Assembly (NCBI GenBank): GCA_019358895.1
Contig: JAHHIG010000015.1
Span: 1 to 64,000 of the forward strand
DNA length: 64,000 nt
Origin: Tildeniella nuda ZEHNDER 1965/U140
Lineage (GTDB): Bacteria > Cyanobacteriota > Cyanobacteriia > Leptolyngbyales > Leptolyngbyaceae
Direction of reading: 5' to 3'
The notes under the pieces were generated by a model that did not search any database, was not told where the DNA came from, and saw only the letters and a list, made by a program, of their open reading frames with translations. Position numbers and translations under genes: made by a program. Of this stretch, positions 44,441 to 53,713 are shown piece after piece. Position 1 is the stretch's first letter. Every line of letters starts with the position of its first letter.

Positions 44441-45166
44441 TCAGGGCCACGACGACTCTTGCATGGGTAGCACAGTCACTTCAGGAATGACCGTCGCTGC
44501 CGGTTGAGACAGCACATAGCGAATGGTATCTGCCACGTTCTTAGGATCTTGCAGCTTTTCCAGCGGTGTGTCAGGGAAGCGATCGAGAATAAACGGTGTT
44601 TGCATTCCACCAGCAACTACAGCCGTTACTTTAATACCATAGGTACGTGCTTCTACATGGAGCGCGTGGCTAAAACCTAGCAAACCCCATTTGCTGGCAT
44701 GATAGGCAGATGCATTTGCCCAAGCTCGTTTGGATGCGGTCGAAGCAATATTGATGATATGTCCGCTTCGTTGTTGCTGCATTGTTAGTAGCACTTGCTT
44801 AGAGAGGATGAATGGCGCGCGTAGATTGACTGCCAAGACGCGATCCCAATCGGCGATCGTTAATTCTTCCACAGGTAACGTGACATCTGTACCCGCGTTG
44901 TTGATCAAAATATCCAGGCGACCAAATTCCTGAATGACGTGGGCGATCGCCGTTTCCACCTGCTGTTCATCACAGACATTGAGATGGATTGCCTGCGCTT
45001 TGCCTCCATCTGCCTGGATTTCTAACGCAACTGTCTCCGCAAGCTCTTCACGGATGTCCGCTACAATGGCGATCGCGCCTGCCTCACCTAGCATCCGACA
45101 GATTGCCTCGCCTAGACCGCGTCCACCGCCCGTTACCAGCGCCACTTTTCCGGTTAATTCAGACAT
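44441..45166 (-). CDS. SDR family oxidoreductase
   Basis: A 241-residue classical SDR with LVTGGGRGLGEAICRML, N-N-A-G-T-D, IINIASTASKRAW and Y-H-A-S-K-W. The Asp after the second strand (I-V-A-D-I-R) favours NADH. AAGGAG stands before the ATG. Its place between gmhB and the GT4-GmhA fusion suggests it oxidises or reduces a sugar or lipid of this glycan, but no substrate motif is seen. Confidence 0.88.
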   Translation of the reverse strand: MSELTGKVALVTGGGRGLGEAICRMLGEAGAIAIVADIREELAETVALEIQADGGKAQAIHLNVCDEQQVETAIAHVIQEFGRLDILINNAGTDVTLPVEELTIADWDRVLAVNLRAPFILSKQVLLTMQQQRSGHIINIASTASKRAWANASAYHASKWGLLGFSHALHVEARTYGIKVTAVVAGGMQTPFILDRFPDTPLEKLQDPKNVADTIRYVLSQPAATVIPEVTVLPMQESSWP

Positions 45167-45192
45167 TGTTTGAACTCCTTGCTATCGAATAA

Positions 45193-47130
45193 TTAGCTAA
45201 TCGTTGCTGGCAGATCAGAGGCAATCGCTTTATCCATCAGGCGTTCTACCGCTTCTACCAGTTGAACACTATTGGCTATAGATGGATGGTTGGATGATTG
45301 TTCTGTCACAAACCATTTCTCTACCAACTCACAAAGCAGATGGATAACCACGATCTGCACTTCCTGAATATGCTGCGGTTCTGAAGACGGCACCACAATG
45401 CAATAGTCCGCTAGCGATCGCAACGTCCCACCGTCGCCACCCAAAAGGGCAATGGTTTGCACGCCCTGCAATCGAGCCACATTAAAAGCTTCAACCAAAT
45501 TGCGCGATCGACCACTGGTGCTAATGCCCATCAGCACATCACCTGGTTTGCCAAACGCCTCCACCTGACGCGCAAAGACATCCTCAAACCCCACGTCATT
45601 TGACCATGCAGTGAGAACGGCGGTGTCAGCCGTTAACGCCATGGCTGGAAAGCCCGGTCGGCTGCATTTAAAGCGACCCACAAATTCGGCGGCACAGTGC
45701 TGAGCATCGGCTGCACTGCCCCCGTTGCCGCACAGCATCACTTTGCCACCACGATCGAAGCAAGCACTTAGCACGTCAGCCGCGTCTAAAATGGATTGCT
45801 GTAGCTGCTGTTTGGATGTTTGTAAGGCAGTGACAACTTGATCGAAGCGGCGATCGATCAGTGCAAACGCCTGGAGGGTATGACGGCGCTCTGGCTGATG
45901 GGTGGCGATCACTTGCTCATACAAGGTTGCCATCGTTGTTGCCACCCTTTGCCATGTAAACAACGCGTTGACACGTTGAATTGCCTGTCGCCCGAAGCTA
46001 TCCAGCAACTGAGGCTGTTGATAGAGATGGGCAATGCGATCGGCAATTGCCATTGGATCATTCGGTGGAACGAGGTAGCCCGTTTCGCCATCTCGTACCG
46101 TAAATTTAATCCCACCCACATCAGAGCCAACGACAGGTGTACCACACGCCATCGCTTCGATCGGTGTAATGCCAAACGGTTCGTACCACGGCGTTGTAAT
46201 GAATACATCGGCAGCACTGTAGTAATATTTCAGTACTTCACGCCCCTGACGACCCACAAAGGTGACATAATCTGCCACTCCAGCTTCAGCCGCGATCGTC
46301 TGTAACCGAGTCATTTCAACTGTAACGCGTGCATCAGCATCAGCTAAATCACCACCCACAACCAGCAAGTGTGCTGCCGTTTGATGTTCCTGAATCAGGT
46401 ATGCAAGACTCCGAATGACCGTGTCAACGCCTTTGCGAGGCACCATACGACCCAGTTGCAGCAGCACACGCTCCTCAGCCGGAAGCCCCAACGCCACACG
46501 GGCAAGCGGTTTGCTCAATGGTTCAAATTCAGTGGCATTGAAACCACAGGGAATAATGACAATCTTGTTGGGATCAGCATGATAGAGACGGCATAAATCC
46601 TCCTCATCTTGAGGACATTCTGCAATAATGGCATCCGCTTCAGACGCAATACGGTCTTCGATCGCAAACCGCTCATCGGGAAATTCGTCTGCCCTACCTT
46701 GATGGAAACGACGCACACGCCCCAAAGCATGGTACGTCATTACAAATGGAATCCCCAATTGCTGCTTGACCTCGGCTGCCACCAGCCCAGACATCCAAAA
46801 ATTGGCATGAATGAGATCATAAGACGGCTGTTGGCGTTGACAAAACTGAAGGACATACGCTGTAAACTCTGCCATAAACGGCAGCAAATCTTCTTTACGG
46901 ATATGGAATGCAGCACCAGCAGGCACATGAATCAAACGCACACCATCAACCCAGTGGGCAACTTCTGGCAAAAGCAGATGGTCACGACGGGTGAATATAT
47001 CAACCAGGTAGCCCACTTTTGCCAGATGCTTGGCAAGCTGCCCCACATATACATTCTGCCCACCGCTATCAACGCCACCCAGAACGCCAAATGGAGAGGC
47101 GTGTTCACTGATTAAAGCAATCCGTTTCAT
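45193..47130 (-). CDS. GT4 glycosyltransferase fused to GmhA-type phosphoheptose isomerase
   Basis: A 645-residue two-domain protein. Residues about 1-420 are a GT4 glycosyltransferase of the sucrose-phosphate synthase-like group: F-G-V-L-G-G-V-D-S-G-G-Q-N-V-Y-V at the N-terminus, then LQLGRMVPRKGVDTVIRSLA and YEPFGITPIEAMACGTPVVG. Residues about 435-620 are an SIS domain of the GmhA type, with CGNGGSAADAQHCAAEFVGR, LTADTAVLTAWSNDVGFEDV and GISTSGRSRN; GmhA converts sedoheptulose 7-phosphate to heptose 7-phosphate. The glycosyltransferase and the first heptose enzyme are thus on one chain. AGGTAGG precedes the ATG; the stop is 26 bases from the next gene. Confidence 0.9.
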   Translation of the reverse strand: MKRIALISEHASPFGVLGGVDSGGQNVYVGQLAKHLAKVGYLVDIFTRRDHLLLPEVAHWVDGVRLIHVPAGAAFHIRKEDLLPFMAEFTAYVLQFCQRQQPSYDLIHANFWMSGLVAAEVKQQLGIPFVMTYHALGRVRRFHQGRADEFPDERFAIEDRIASEADAIIAECPQDEEDLCRLYHADPNKIVIIPCGFNATEFEPLSKPLARVALGLPAEERVLLQLGRMVPRKGVDTVIRSLAYLIQEHQTAAHLLVVGGDLADADARVTVEMTRLQTIAAEAGVADYVTFVGRQGREVLKYYYSAADVFITTPWYEPFGITPIEAMACGTPVVGSDVGGIKFTVRDGETGYLVPPNDPMAIADRIAHLYQQPQLLDSFGRQAIQRVNALFTWQRVATTMATLYEQVIATHQPERRHTLQAFALIDRRFDQVVTALQTSKQQLQQSILDAADVLSACFDRGGKVMLCGNGGSAADAQHCAAEFVGRFKCSRPGFPAMALTADTAVLTAWSNDVGFEDVFARQVEAFGKPGDVLMGISTSGRSRNLVEAFNVARLQGVQTIALLGGDGGTLRSLADYCIVVPSSEPQHIQEVQIVVIHLLCELVEKWFVTEQSSNHPSIANSVQLVEAVERLMDKAIASDLPATIS

Positions 47131-48119
47131 GCCCTACCTCCTGCTACTGTGTGCAATGTTGAAGTCTGGTGATGTTCAGTGCCCGTCACCAAAGCAAACG
47201 CTGCTTCCCAATCACGAGTAAACCGTTGAATATTGAAGCGCTCTTGAGCATACCGTCGTGCTCCTTCACCCAGACGGCGCGCCTCTGCTGGCTCTCGTAG
47301 CAGCCTCTGCATCACTGCTACTAATTGATTGACATCGGTGCCGACATAGCCAGAAACGCCATTCTCAACAACCATTGCCATTTCAGTCGTTGCTAAACCC
47401 ACGATCGGCATTCCCAGCATCATTGCCTCACATACCGCTAACCCCAGGCTGGTATAGCGAATGGGATTGAAGAAAAAACGATACCGTGCTTGCAGTGCAG
47501 GCAGTTGAGCATGAGGAACTTCGCCCAAGCCATCTAATTCCATTGAACCCATGCCAACGAGATCGAGCGGCACCTGCCGACGGACTTGCGTAAAAATATC
47601 GGCACCTAAACGGCGACCGCGCGATCGTAAGCCATTCACAACGACCAAACCGCGATCGAGTTCACCTGTATAATGCACTGATGGAACTGTCACGCCGTGC
47701 TCAATCACACAGGTCGGAGTCTTGCCACTATCCCACATCAACGCGTTGAACGGCGTGACGTGAACCAGCATCACATTGGGATCATTAACTACATGGCGTG
47801 TATTAGTGGGATGCTCCTGCGGCGGATCGTGCTCTAGATAGAGACGCGGTAGCTGACGTTGAGACTCAGATAAAATTTCGTGCTGATCGTGCAGATAATT
47901 CTTCCGCGATTGAAACAAAATACAGTCGAATGCTTGTTCTCGCACCAACGCAGCAGGCACATCACGGACGTTATCTGACCACAACGAATTGCCTAAACGA
48001 CCACCATAGCCTTCAGGATAGCCCGGTTTCACTGGTAGATAGAATTCATGACGGCATTGCATTAGGTAGGAAAGATAACTTCCATGAACGTGCCAAGTCA
48101 GAATGCGTAATGGACGCAT
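47127..48119 (-). CDS. Glycosyltransferase (GT4-like)
   Basis: A 330-residue GT-B type protein. The N-terminal ILTWHVHGSYLSYL motif and the C-terminal YTSLGLAVCEAMMLGMPIVG, GVSGYVGTDVNQLV and ARRYAQERFNIQRFTRDW are typical of short bacterial GT4/GT1-like enzymes. The last E-x7-E motif is kept (L-A-V-C-E-A-M-M). It overlaps the GT4-GmhA gene by four bases, which implies coupled translation. Confidence 0.85.
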   Translation of the reverse strand: MRPLRILTWHVHGSYLSYLMQCRHEFYLPVKPGYPEGYGGRLGNSLWSDNVRDVPAALVREQAFDCILFQSRKNYLHDQHEILSESQRQLPRLYLEHDPPQEHPTNTRHVVNDPNVMLVHVTPFNALMWDSGKTPTCVIEHGVTVPSVHYTGELDRGLVVVNGLRSRGRRLGADIFTQVRRQVPLDLVGMGSMELDGLGEVPHAQLPALQARYRFFFNPIRYTSLGLAVCEAMMLGMPIVGLATTEMAMVVENGVSGYVGTDVNQLVAVMQRLLREPAEARRLGEGARRYAQERFNIQRFTRDWEAAFALVTGTEHHQTSTLHTVAGGRA

Positions 48120-48306
48120 GAATGGTGTACCTGATTAGTAATTGTTTGTAGCAATTTCTTTGCCGGAAATGCAGTAACCAGCTTCGATAAATGCCTGCTC
48201 AAGTAGTGAATGCCTGCTTAAGTAGTAGCACCCAAGCGATTTTTGCCTTGCACTAAAAGCAAAGCTAGAGTAATCGCTTTGATTCACAAAATTAGATGCA
48301 TCCTTA

Positions 48307-49620
48307 CTAGCTATGATGAATTGATGAGTAAAAAGATTCATCGGCAGCTTGCCTAAGATGCTGTTGATCCCACTGTGCTGCAATTGGGCATTTGCACAAC
48401 GTACGAGTATCACTATGCAGCGATCGCAAAAATAGTGCCAATCGAATCTGCATAGCATCATCAAAACGACGTGGATCTAGCCCAGTTAATGAGGTAATTT
48501 TTTCTAAGCGATAGCTGAGCGTGTTGCGATGAATGGATAACCGACTGGCAGTTGTTGAAAGAGAGCAGTTCTCAAAAAAGAAAACATCTAACGTCTCTAG
48601 TAGTTCTGCTTCCTGGTCAAGTGGACTAAGAAGATACTTAGCCAGATCAATCTTGGTGCGTTCATGGGAAAGACCGACAAAGGCTGCAATACCCAATGCA
48701 TCTAGACAATGCACTTGATTTTGACCATAAAAATGCTTGCCTAACGAAAGGGCTGCTCGCGCATCTTGATACGATGAAGCCAACCCCTTTAATGTAGGAT
48801 GATAGCGACCAATACCAATACTAATTGTGGTAGTTGTATCGGTACGTAAGCGATCGAGTAAGGCAGCTCCGGCTCGTTTGAGTGCTGTTAAATTTGCCCA
48901 AGACGAGTCAACTTGACGCGGTTCGTCATGCGTTGTCCATGCGGCTAAATCTTGTGTACCACTAGCCTTCAACACAGCAATCTCACCGTTACCAATATAA
49001 GCACAAATTGTTTCATTAGGTAGATGGAAGAAACTAACGACGCTACTGGTAACAAGCTGTGCGCGTCGCAAGATTTGTGCTGATGGTTCAAGCTCTCTTA
49101 GTGCAGCAGCAGACAAAATATAGTCCGCAGCATCAATGAGGATGACCGCACGTGGGCGTGTAAGATCCATGCCCAAGATTTGCCCTTCCCTCAAAAGATT
49201 GATTTCACTAAAGTTGGAGCCAATCAGTAAATCATGAATAAATTTATTTTTTAGTTCATGGTGGTCAGGTTGCTTCACCAGCAACGCTTGAGCCATCAAT
49301 TCCACCAACAGTTGAGCCGGACGTGATGAAATAACTTCATCACCGCTCGATTTAGCGACAAGGACATCGCACCATTGTCCATCTAAGGATATTGGTAGAT
49401 GGATGTATGCTTCTGTGTCTTGGATAGTTGCATTGAGTAACTCTGATGTGGGTAATTCGGATGTACGTAAACCCGTCAACGAATAGTCTTTGCTCCTGGC
49501 AACGATCGTGCCCTGAGCATCCAGCACCAAAATCTGTGCCGTTAAAGTTTCTGACAAACGTTCAGCAATCGCGATTGCAACTGATTGAAATTGGCTACTC
49601 ATGCCTACTTTCCGTTTCAT
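48307..49620 (-). CDS. CdaR/PucR-type transcriptional regulator
   Basis: A 437-residue regulator. The N-terminal part (about 10-130) resembles the sugar-diacid recognition domain, with LTAQILVLDAQGTIVARSK; a GGDEF-like middle part follows; the C-terminal PucR-type helix-turn-helix is FFENCSLSTTASRLSIHRNTLSYRLEKI. Such proteins sense small acids or sugar derivatives and activate neighbouring genes. The ATG at 49620 overlaps the stop of the GT9 gene (ATGA), so it is translated within the glycan operon and may autoregulate it. M-S-S-Q-F-Q six codons in is an alternative start. Confidence 0.85.
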   Translation of the reverse strand: MKRKVGMSSQFQSVAIAIAERLSETLTAQILVLDAQGTIVARSKDYSLTGLRTSELPTSELLNATIQDTEAYIHLPISLDGQWCDVLVAKSSGDEVISSRPAQLLVELMAQALLVKQPDHHELKNKFIHDLLIGSNFSEINLLREGQILGMDLTRPRAVILIDAADYILSAAALRELEPSAQILRRAQLVTSSVVSFFHLPNETICAYIGNGEIAVLKASGTQDLAAWTTHDEPRQVDSSWANLTALKRAGAALLDRLRTDTTTTISIGIGRYHPTLKGLASSYQDARAALSLGKHFYGQNQVHCLDALGIAAFVGLSHERTKIDLAKYLLSPLDQEAELLETLDVFFFENCSLSTTASRLSIHRNTLSYRLEKITSLTGLDPRRFDDAMQIRLALFLRSLHSDTRTLCKCPIAAQWDQQHLRQAADESFYSSIHHS

Positions 49621-50666
49621 CCAATTTCGCTCAACTGCAACTTAGACACTGAGTCTGTAGCAATGGGTTGCTGCAAAAGCGCGTCTGCTTGCGCGATCGC
49701 ATCGCCCGCAGTCGCACCTGTAGCGTGACAAAGCACCCGATGACGATCGCGATTAAGTGGTGCCCACCGCTGTGGATCGGAAGCTGTAAAAATTACTACA
49801 CTAGGCACTTGAAGCGCATCAGCTAGATGAGAAATACCCGTATCGTTGCAAACCAGCAGGCGAGACCCCTTCAGCAAGACAGCTAGTGCGCCCAATGTTG
49901 TGCAACCAGCTAAATTCAGCGATTCAGCTTGCATGAGTTGGGCAACAGCATGGGCGATCGGCAACTCTTCTGACGTTCCCGTTAAGACAATTTGGCACCC
50001 GCGCTGAGCAAGTGCATCGGCAACGATCGCAAACTGTTTCGGCGACCAGCGGCGCTCAACTACACTTGCGCCCGGATGGATGCAAACATAGCATCCCCGA
50101 CGAAGATTGTAAGTTGCATCGACTGCTTTCAATGCCTGATAATCAGCCTCTTGAAGCGGAAATTCTAAAGCTTCACCTTGAGCAGGTATACCTAAAAACG
50201 ACAGCAATCGTAAGTATCGCCTTACTTCTGGCTCGTGCTTTGGGTACGGCAAAAATCGCTTAGCATCTGGACAGTATTGCTCAGGCAAAAAGAAACCTGC
50301 GTTGCGCTTTGCTCCTAACAGTAATGCAATTGGGTTTGTGATGACACCACTACCATGCATTTGAAGTGCTAAGTCAAACTGCTGTTTTTGGGCTGCTGCT
50401 AAAAACGTTGGAATCTGCTGCACTTGAGGCTCTTGCTCTGGTAAGCCTGGATAGCCTGGAAAGACCAACAACTCATCTAAATACTGATGAAAGCGTTGAA
50501 CCAAAGCCTGCGTTTTTTGCAAACCTACTAGGGCGATTTTTGCCTGTGGCAACGCTGTGCGGAGCGATCGCAACGCAGGCACAATGCATAGAAAATCGCC
50601 CAGACCCTCCAGCGATCGAAGCACCGCTACCTGTTTGAAATTAGAAAAATGCTCATTGTCATACAT
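49617..50666 (-). CDS. Glycosyltransferase family 9 (heptosyltransferase-like)
   Basis: A 349-residue GT9 protein: V-A-V-L-R-S-L-E-G-L-G-D-F-L-C-I-V-P-A-L at the start, YVCIHPGASVVERRWSPKQF in the middle and C-N-D-T-G-I-S-H-L-A-D-A-L-Q-V-P-S-V-V near residue 275. It is the first gene of the minus-strand glycan run and is coupled to the CdaR-type regulator. Its promoter should lie in the 55 bases after the DUF2231 gene or further upstream. Confidence 0.93.
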   Translation of the reverse strand: MYDNEHFSNFKQVAVLRSLEGLGDFLCIVPALRSLRTALPQAKIALVGLQKTQALVQRFHQYLDELLVFPGYPGLPEQEPQVQQIPTFLAAAQKQQFDLALQMHGSGVITNPIALLLGAKRNAGFFLPEQYCPDAKRFLPYPKHEPEVRRYLRLLSFLGIPAQGEALEFPLQEADYQALKAVDATYNLRRGCYVCIHPGASVVERRWSPKQFAIVADALAQRGCQIVLTGTSEELPIAHAVAQLMQAESLNLAGCTTLGALAVLLKGSRLLVCNDTGISHLADALQVPSVVIFTASDPQRWAPLNRDRHRVLCHATGATAGDAIAQADALLQQPIATDSVSKLQLSEIG

Positions 50667-50721
50667 TGCATTTCTTAGAGCTTAAATCACAATGCAACAC
50701 TGCTACTGATACGCGAACAAC

Positions 50722-51243
50722 TCACGGTCTATGGTTGCTGCCATAACCAATCACAGCTATTTTGTGACGGTAAACTAACTCTGCACCGTACCAACCAGTA
50801 ATGCCAATTAATGTCGCCACAAAAAGCGAAAGAACCAGCCCGATCGGCAAAATTGCTCCCGTTTGATTACCCCAGCGCAGCACAAAGCTAATCAGTGACA
50901 GGCTCAAAACGGCAATGTTGCCAACCATGTGAATCCAGCCAGCCTGATGCTCACGGACACGATCGATTTTCACGAAGTCCAGCATCCCTGTTATGGCTGC
51001 TGCCAATCCAGCGACAAGACCAGCACCAATCAGCCAGAATGATGCGCGTGCCCAAAATGCATCTCCAGTCAACCAGTACCCAACGTCTGTGCCTAAAGCA
51101 CCCGTCAGAAAGGCAATAGGAAACGTCACAATCAGTGGATGAAACGGATGACCCGCGATCGCAACAGTACTCGGTACGCCACTGTCACGATACTCTCTCT
51201 CATCGCTTTCAATTACAGGAGGGATATTGGGTGTTTGAGTCAT
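50722..51243 (-). CDS. DUF2231 domain membrane protein
   Basis: A 173-residue protein with four membrane segments. The DUF2231 signature G-H-P-F-H-P-L-I-V-T-F-P-I-A is near residue 32, followed by AGLVAGLAAAITGMLDFVKID, RVREHQAGWIHMVGN and GWYGAELVYRHK. Function is unknown; the family is often found near redox or stress genes. Confidence 0.9.
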   Translation of the reverse strand: MTQTPNIPPVIESDEREYRDSGVPSTVAIAGHPFHPLIVTFPIAFLTGALGTDVGYWLTGDAFWARASFWLIGAGLVAGLAAAITGMLDFVKIDRVREHQAGWIHMVGNIAVLSLSLISFVLRWGNQTGAILPIGLVLSLFVATLIGITGWYGAELVYRHKIAVIGYGSNHRP

Positions 51244-51305
51244 AGTTTTACCTTAAAGAATTGCGCTCAATCATCAGTTGCCTTATTCGCTTTGCAACAA
51301 AGGGT

Positions 51306-51896
51306 TCAATCCATTGCACGTTTCGCTGCATTAGTCGCGTTGTCGATCGGTTCTTTAACGCCACGAGATAAATCTTCAGCAGCCGCTTTTGTATTCCGCT
51401 TTGTCTGGTCGAACGTACGCGAAGTCTGCCCTGACGCATTTCTTACATTGCGTTCGATGTTCTTGGAACCGCGTTCCCCAAATTGTCCCAGGCTCTCCTT
51501 TGCCTCGTTAGCGGTTCGACCAATGTCATCCCCAATGTTCTCAATACGCTCTTGCAAAGGTGTCCCGCTACGGAAGTTTTTGACATACTGTTCAGGGCTG
51601 TCAATCCCTTTCTGATTGATGTTGCGCTCTACTCGATCCTTTAACGCTTTGGCTTTTGCATCCACATCGGCTTTATCAAAGCGAGTTGCATCAACATCGT
51701 CAAAGTTATTCATCCCACCTTTGTAAGGTTGGCTTTGACCAGGCGTATTGGGACTATTAAGCTCCTTCAACGTTGCCGTATCGGTTGCATCTGCACGACT
51801 ACAAGCGGTGCCAAAAAACATCAACAGGCTCACTGCGGCAACAGCTAGAAGTCGATTCAACTGAGCGCCTTTTAGAAAGGAGAAAATTCTGTTCAT
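51306..51896 (-). CDS. Lipoprotein, KGD/N-rich, related to the 52034 lipoprotein
   Basis: A 196-residue predicted lipoprotein. Residues 1-33 are a signal with lipobox F-G-T-A-C. The mature part has a P-G-Q-S-Q-P-Y-K-G-G-M-N-N-F-D-D-V-D motif and then amphipathic Lys/Asp/Glu-rich helices with K-x3-E-x3-R spacing (residues 80-196). The lipoprotein at 52034 has the same order and a similar G-G-Q-N-N-P-H-K-A-G-G-D-G-Y-N-D motif, so the two are paralogues. Helical apolipoprotein- or LEA-like envelope proteins; role unknown. Confidence 0.75.
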   Translation of the reverse strand: MNRIFSFLKGAQLNRLLAVAAVSLLMFFGTACSRADATDTATLKELNSPNTPGQSQPYKGGMNNFDDVDATRFDKADVDAKAKALKDRVERNINQKGIDSPEQYVKNFRSGTPLQERIENIGDDIGRTANEAKESLGQFGERGSKNIERNVRNASGQTSRTFDQTKRNTKAAAEDLSRGVKEPIDNATNAAKRAMD

Positions 51897-52033
51897 GCTC
51901 TCACTCCATTACTGCTAATTATGCTGATCAATGTTTGCTGCTCTTACCCTATGTACAACCTCAATATGCACAGGGAAGAGACTGTCTATACGCCTGTCAT
52001 GAAGGCGATCAAAGAGGCGATTAAGGAGCACCG

Positions 52034-52561
52034 CTACTCTGGCTTTGCCAATCCTGATTGCTCAATTGACTTTTCAGTCGAGCCAGTTAGGTGCTTAGAG
52101 GCTTCCTTGAATGTGTTGCCCACTTTCTCTAAAAGTTTGGCATCCGGGTCACTGCGATCGAATACAGCTTGAGGTTCCTCAGGTGCTTGCTGCAATTCCT
52201 TCATTGCGTTTCTGGCTTTTCTGGAGGTCTCGCCCATACTTTGGTTGTCTCGCCCTGAAAACGCACGTTCAATCTTCTGATCTGCGGCTGCAACCAATTG
52301 ACTAGAACCTGAGATGCTGGCACGATCGCGCTTGCTGACAGTAGGGTCAGTAGACATCTGATAGTCGTTGTAGCCATCCCCACCAGCTTTGTGAGGATTG
52401 TTTTGTCCACCCATTTGTACAGGCGGGTTGTTTGGACGAGCACCGACATTGTTCTCGCTACTGCAAGCAACGTTCAAAAGAAGAATCAATCCTGCTGCAA
52501 ACACTGCGACGATCCTGCCCAGACGCAGCGTTTGACACAAGGCAGCTAACGTATTCACCAA
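52034..52561 (-). CDS. Lipoprotein paralogous to the 51306 gene
   Basis: A 175-residue lipoprotein with lipobox L-N-V-A-C-S at about residues 29-34. A G-G-Q-N-N-P-H-K-A-G-G-D-G-Y-N-D-Y motif precedes D-P-T-V-S-K-R-D-R-A-S-I and amphipathic helices. The start is TTG, or GTG one codon later, with AGGAG upstream. It precedes the paralogue at 51306 by 137 bases on the same strand, so a tandem duplication is likely. Confidence 0.75.
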   Translation of the reverse strand: MVNTLAALCQTLRLGRIVAVFAAGLILLLNVACSSENNVGARPNNPPVQMGGQNNPHKAGGDGYNDYQMSTDPTVSKRDRASISGSSQLVAAADQKIERAFSGRDNQSMGETSRKARNAMKELQQAPEEPQAVFDRSDPDAKLLEKVGNTFKEASKHLTGSTEKSIEQSGLAKPE

Positions 52562-52904
52562 GACATCTTCTCCTACGTAATTTAAGAAACTTAAGACGTA
52601 ACGTCAATGGCTATCTCGATTCAATGGATAACCATTCACAAAAATACTAAGCACAAGCGGCTAACGTTTGCTCTATCTAGGGTGTGAGTTGAACTCTAAG
52701 AGCTGAATTAGCAAGCCGCCCTAGCTAAAAGGGTGCAATTGATTACGGATGAAAATTAAGCATTGATTCAGTCGTGTGATAGATACTGTCAATTGTTATA
52801 TTGGCTACATTTGTACATAACTCAACTGCTTGTTGCTTGCTGTCCTACTGTTCAGCGGTTGACGAAACTGAGCTTTAGCCGTTTTATGCCAGGAGAATTG
52901 CCTT
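52562..52904. other. Divergent intergenic region, nothing recognised
   Basis: 343 bases between divergent genes. AGGAG at 52891-52895 serves the GTG-started DUF3891 gene. No hairpin, repeat or small gene stands out. Confidence 0.45.
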
Positions 52905-53666
52905 GTGATTGTTCATCCGACTCAGAACGGTTGGCAGATTATTTACCATCGCGCTCATGCTCTGCTGGCTGCTCAAATTGCTGGACATTGGCGGCGTAAA
53001 GATGCTCCCCCTCGACTGTATGAGACAGTGGCAGCCATCTCACACCACGATGATTTAGCAAAAGAGTGGGAGAGTGATAATTTAACAGAGGCGGGAACAC
53101 CAAAAGATTTCTTGATGGATGAAGGCGACTCCTATGAGCCTTTGAGAGAACACATAGAGCGTGCGTTGTATCGGGGACACTGGGTTGGGTTGCTAAACTC
53201 CATGCATATGTCCCATTTGAATGCGAGTAAGCGCGGCACGTCGGCTGAAGCAGATGCTTTCCTGGATGAACAGTCAAAAAATCAAGCACGGTGGCGTAAG
53301 GAAGTTGAAGCGTCACAAGAAGATGCTGATAGTGCGTATGCCTTTATGCAGTGGTGCGATCGCCTTTCACTCATTCTCTGTCAGCACGAGCTACCAATGG
53401 ATGAGCGTGCGTTAGAAATTAGCAAAGGACCCGATGGACAACGGTACAACGTGATCCAGCACGACAATGGTTTGTTAACTGTGACTCCCTGGTGCTTTGA
53501 AGACGATCGCTTTACGGTCAATGTGGAATCAACATCACTCTCACAAGTGACCTTCGAGAGCAATGAACATTTGATTGATGCCTTAAAACAGTCACCCCGT
53601 AAGCTCCTGGAATGGACATTTGTTAAGGAAGATCCTGAAGCAATGCAGGACAATCCATTGAGCTAA
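52905..53666 (+). CDS. DUF3891 family protein
   Basis: A 253-residue cytosolic protein of the DUF3891 family. It starts at GTG 52905 with AGGAG nine bases upstream. Conserved parts are M-I-V-H-P-T-Q-N-G-W-Q-I-I-Y-H-R-A-H-A-L-L-A, ETVAAISHHDD with a possible metal-binding HHD, H-M-S-H-L-N and QWCDRLSLILCQHELP. The repeated His and Asp suggest an HD-like metal fold, but no activity is known. Confidence 0.85.
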   Translation: MIVHPTQNGWQIIYHRAHALLAAQIAGHWRRKDAPPRLYETVAAISHHDDLAKEWESDNLTEAGTPKDFLMDEGDSYEPLREHIERALYRGHWVGLLNSMHMSHLNASKRGTSAEADAFLDEQSKNQARWRKEVEASQEDADSAYAFMQWCDRLSLILCQHELPMDERALEISKGPDGQRYNVIQHDNGLLTVTPWCFEDDRFTVNVESTSLSQVTFESNEHLIDALKQSPRKLLEWTFVKEDPEAMQDNPLS

Positions 53667-53713
53667 TTAGAGATTAACGCCACCCTGTTCAACCTTCCAA
53701 GTTAATCATTCGT

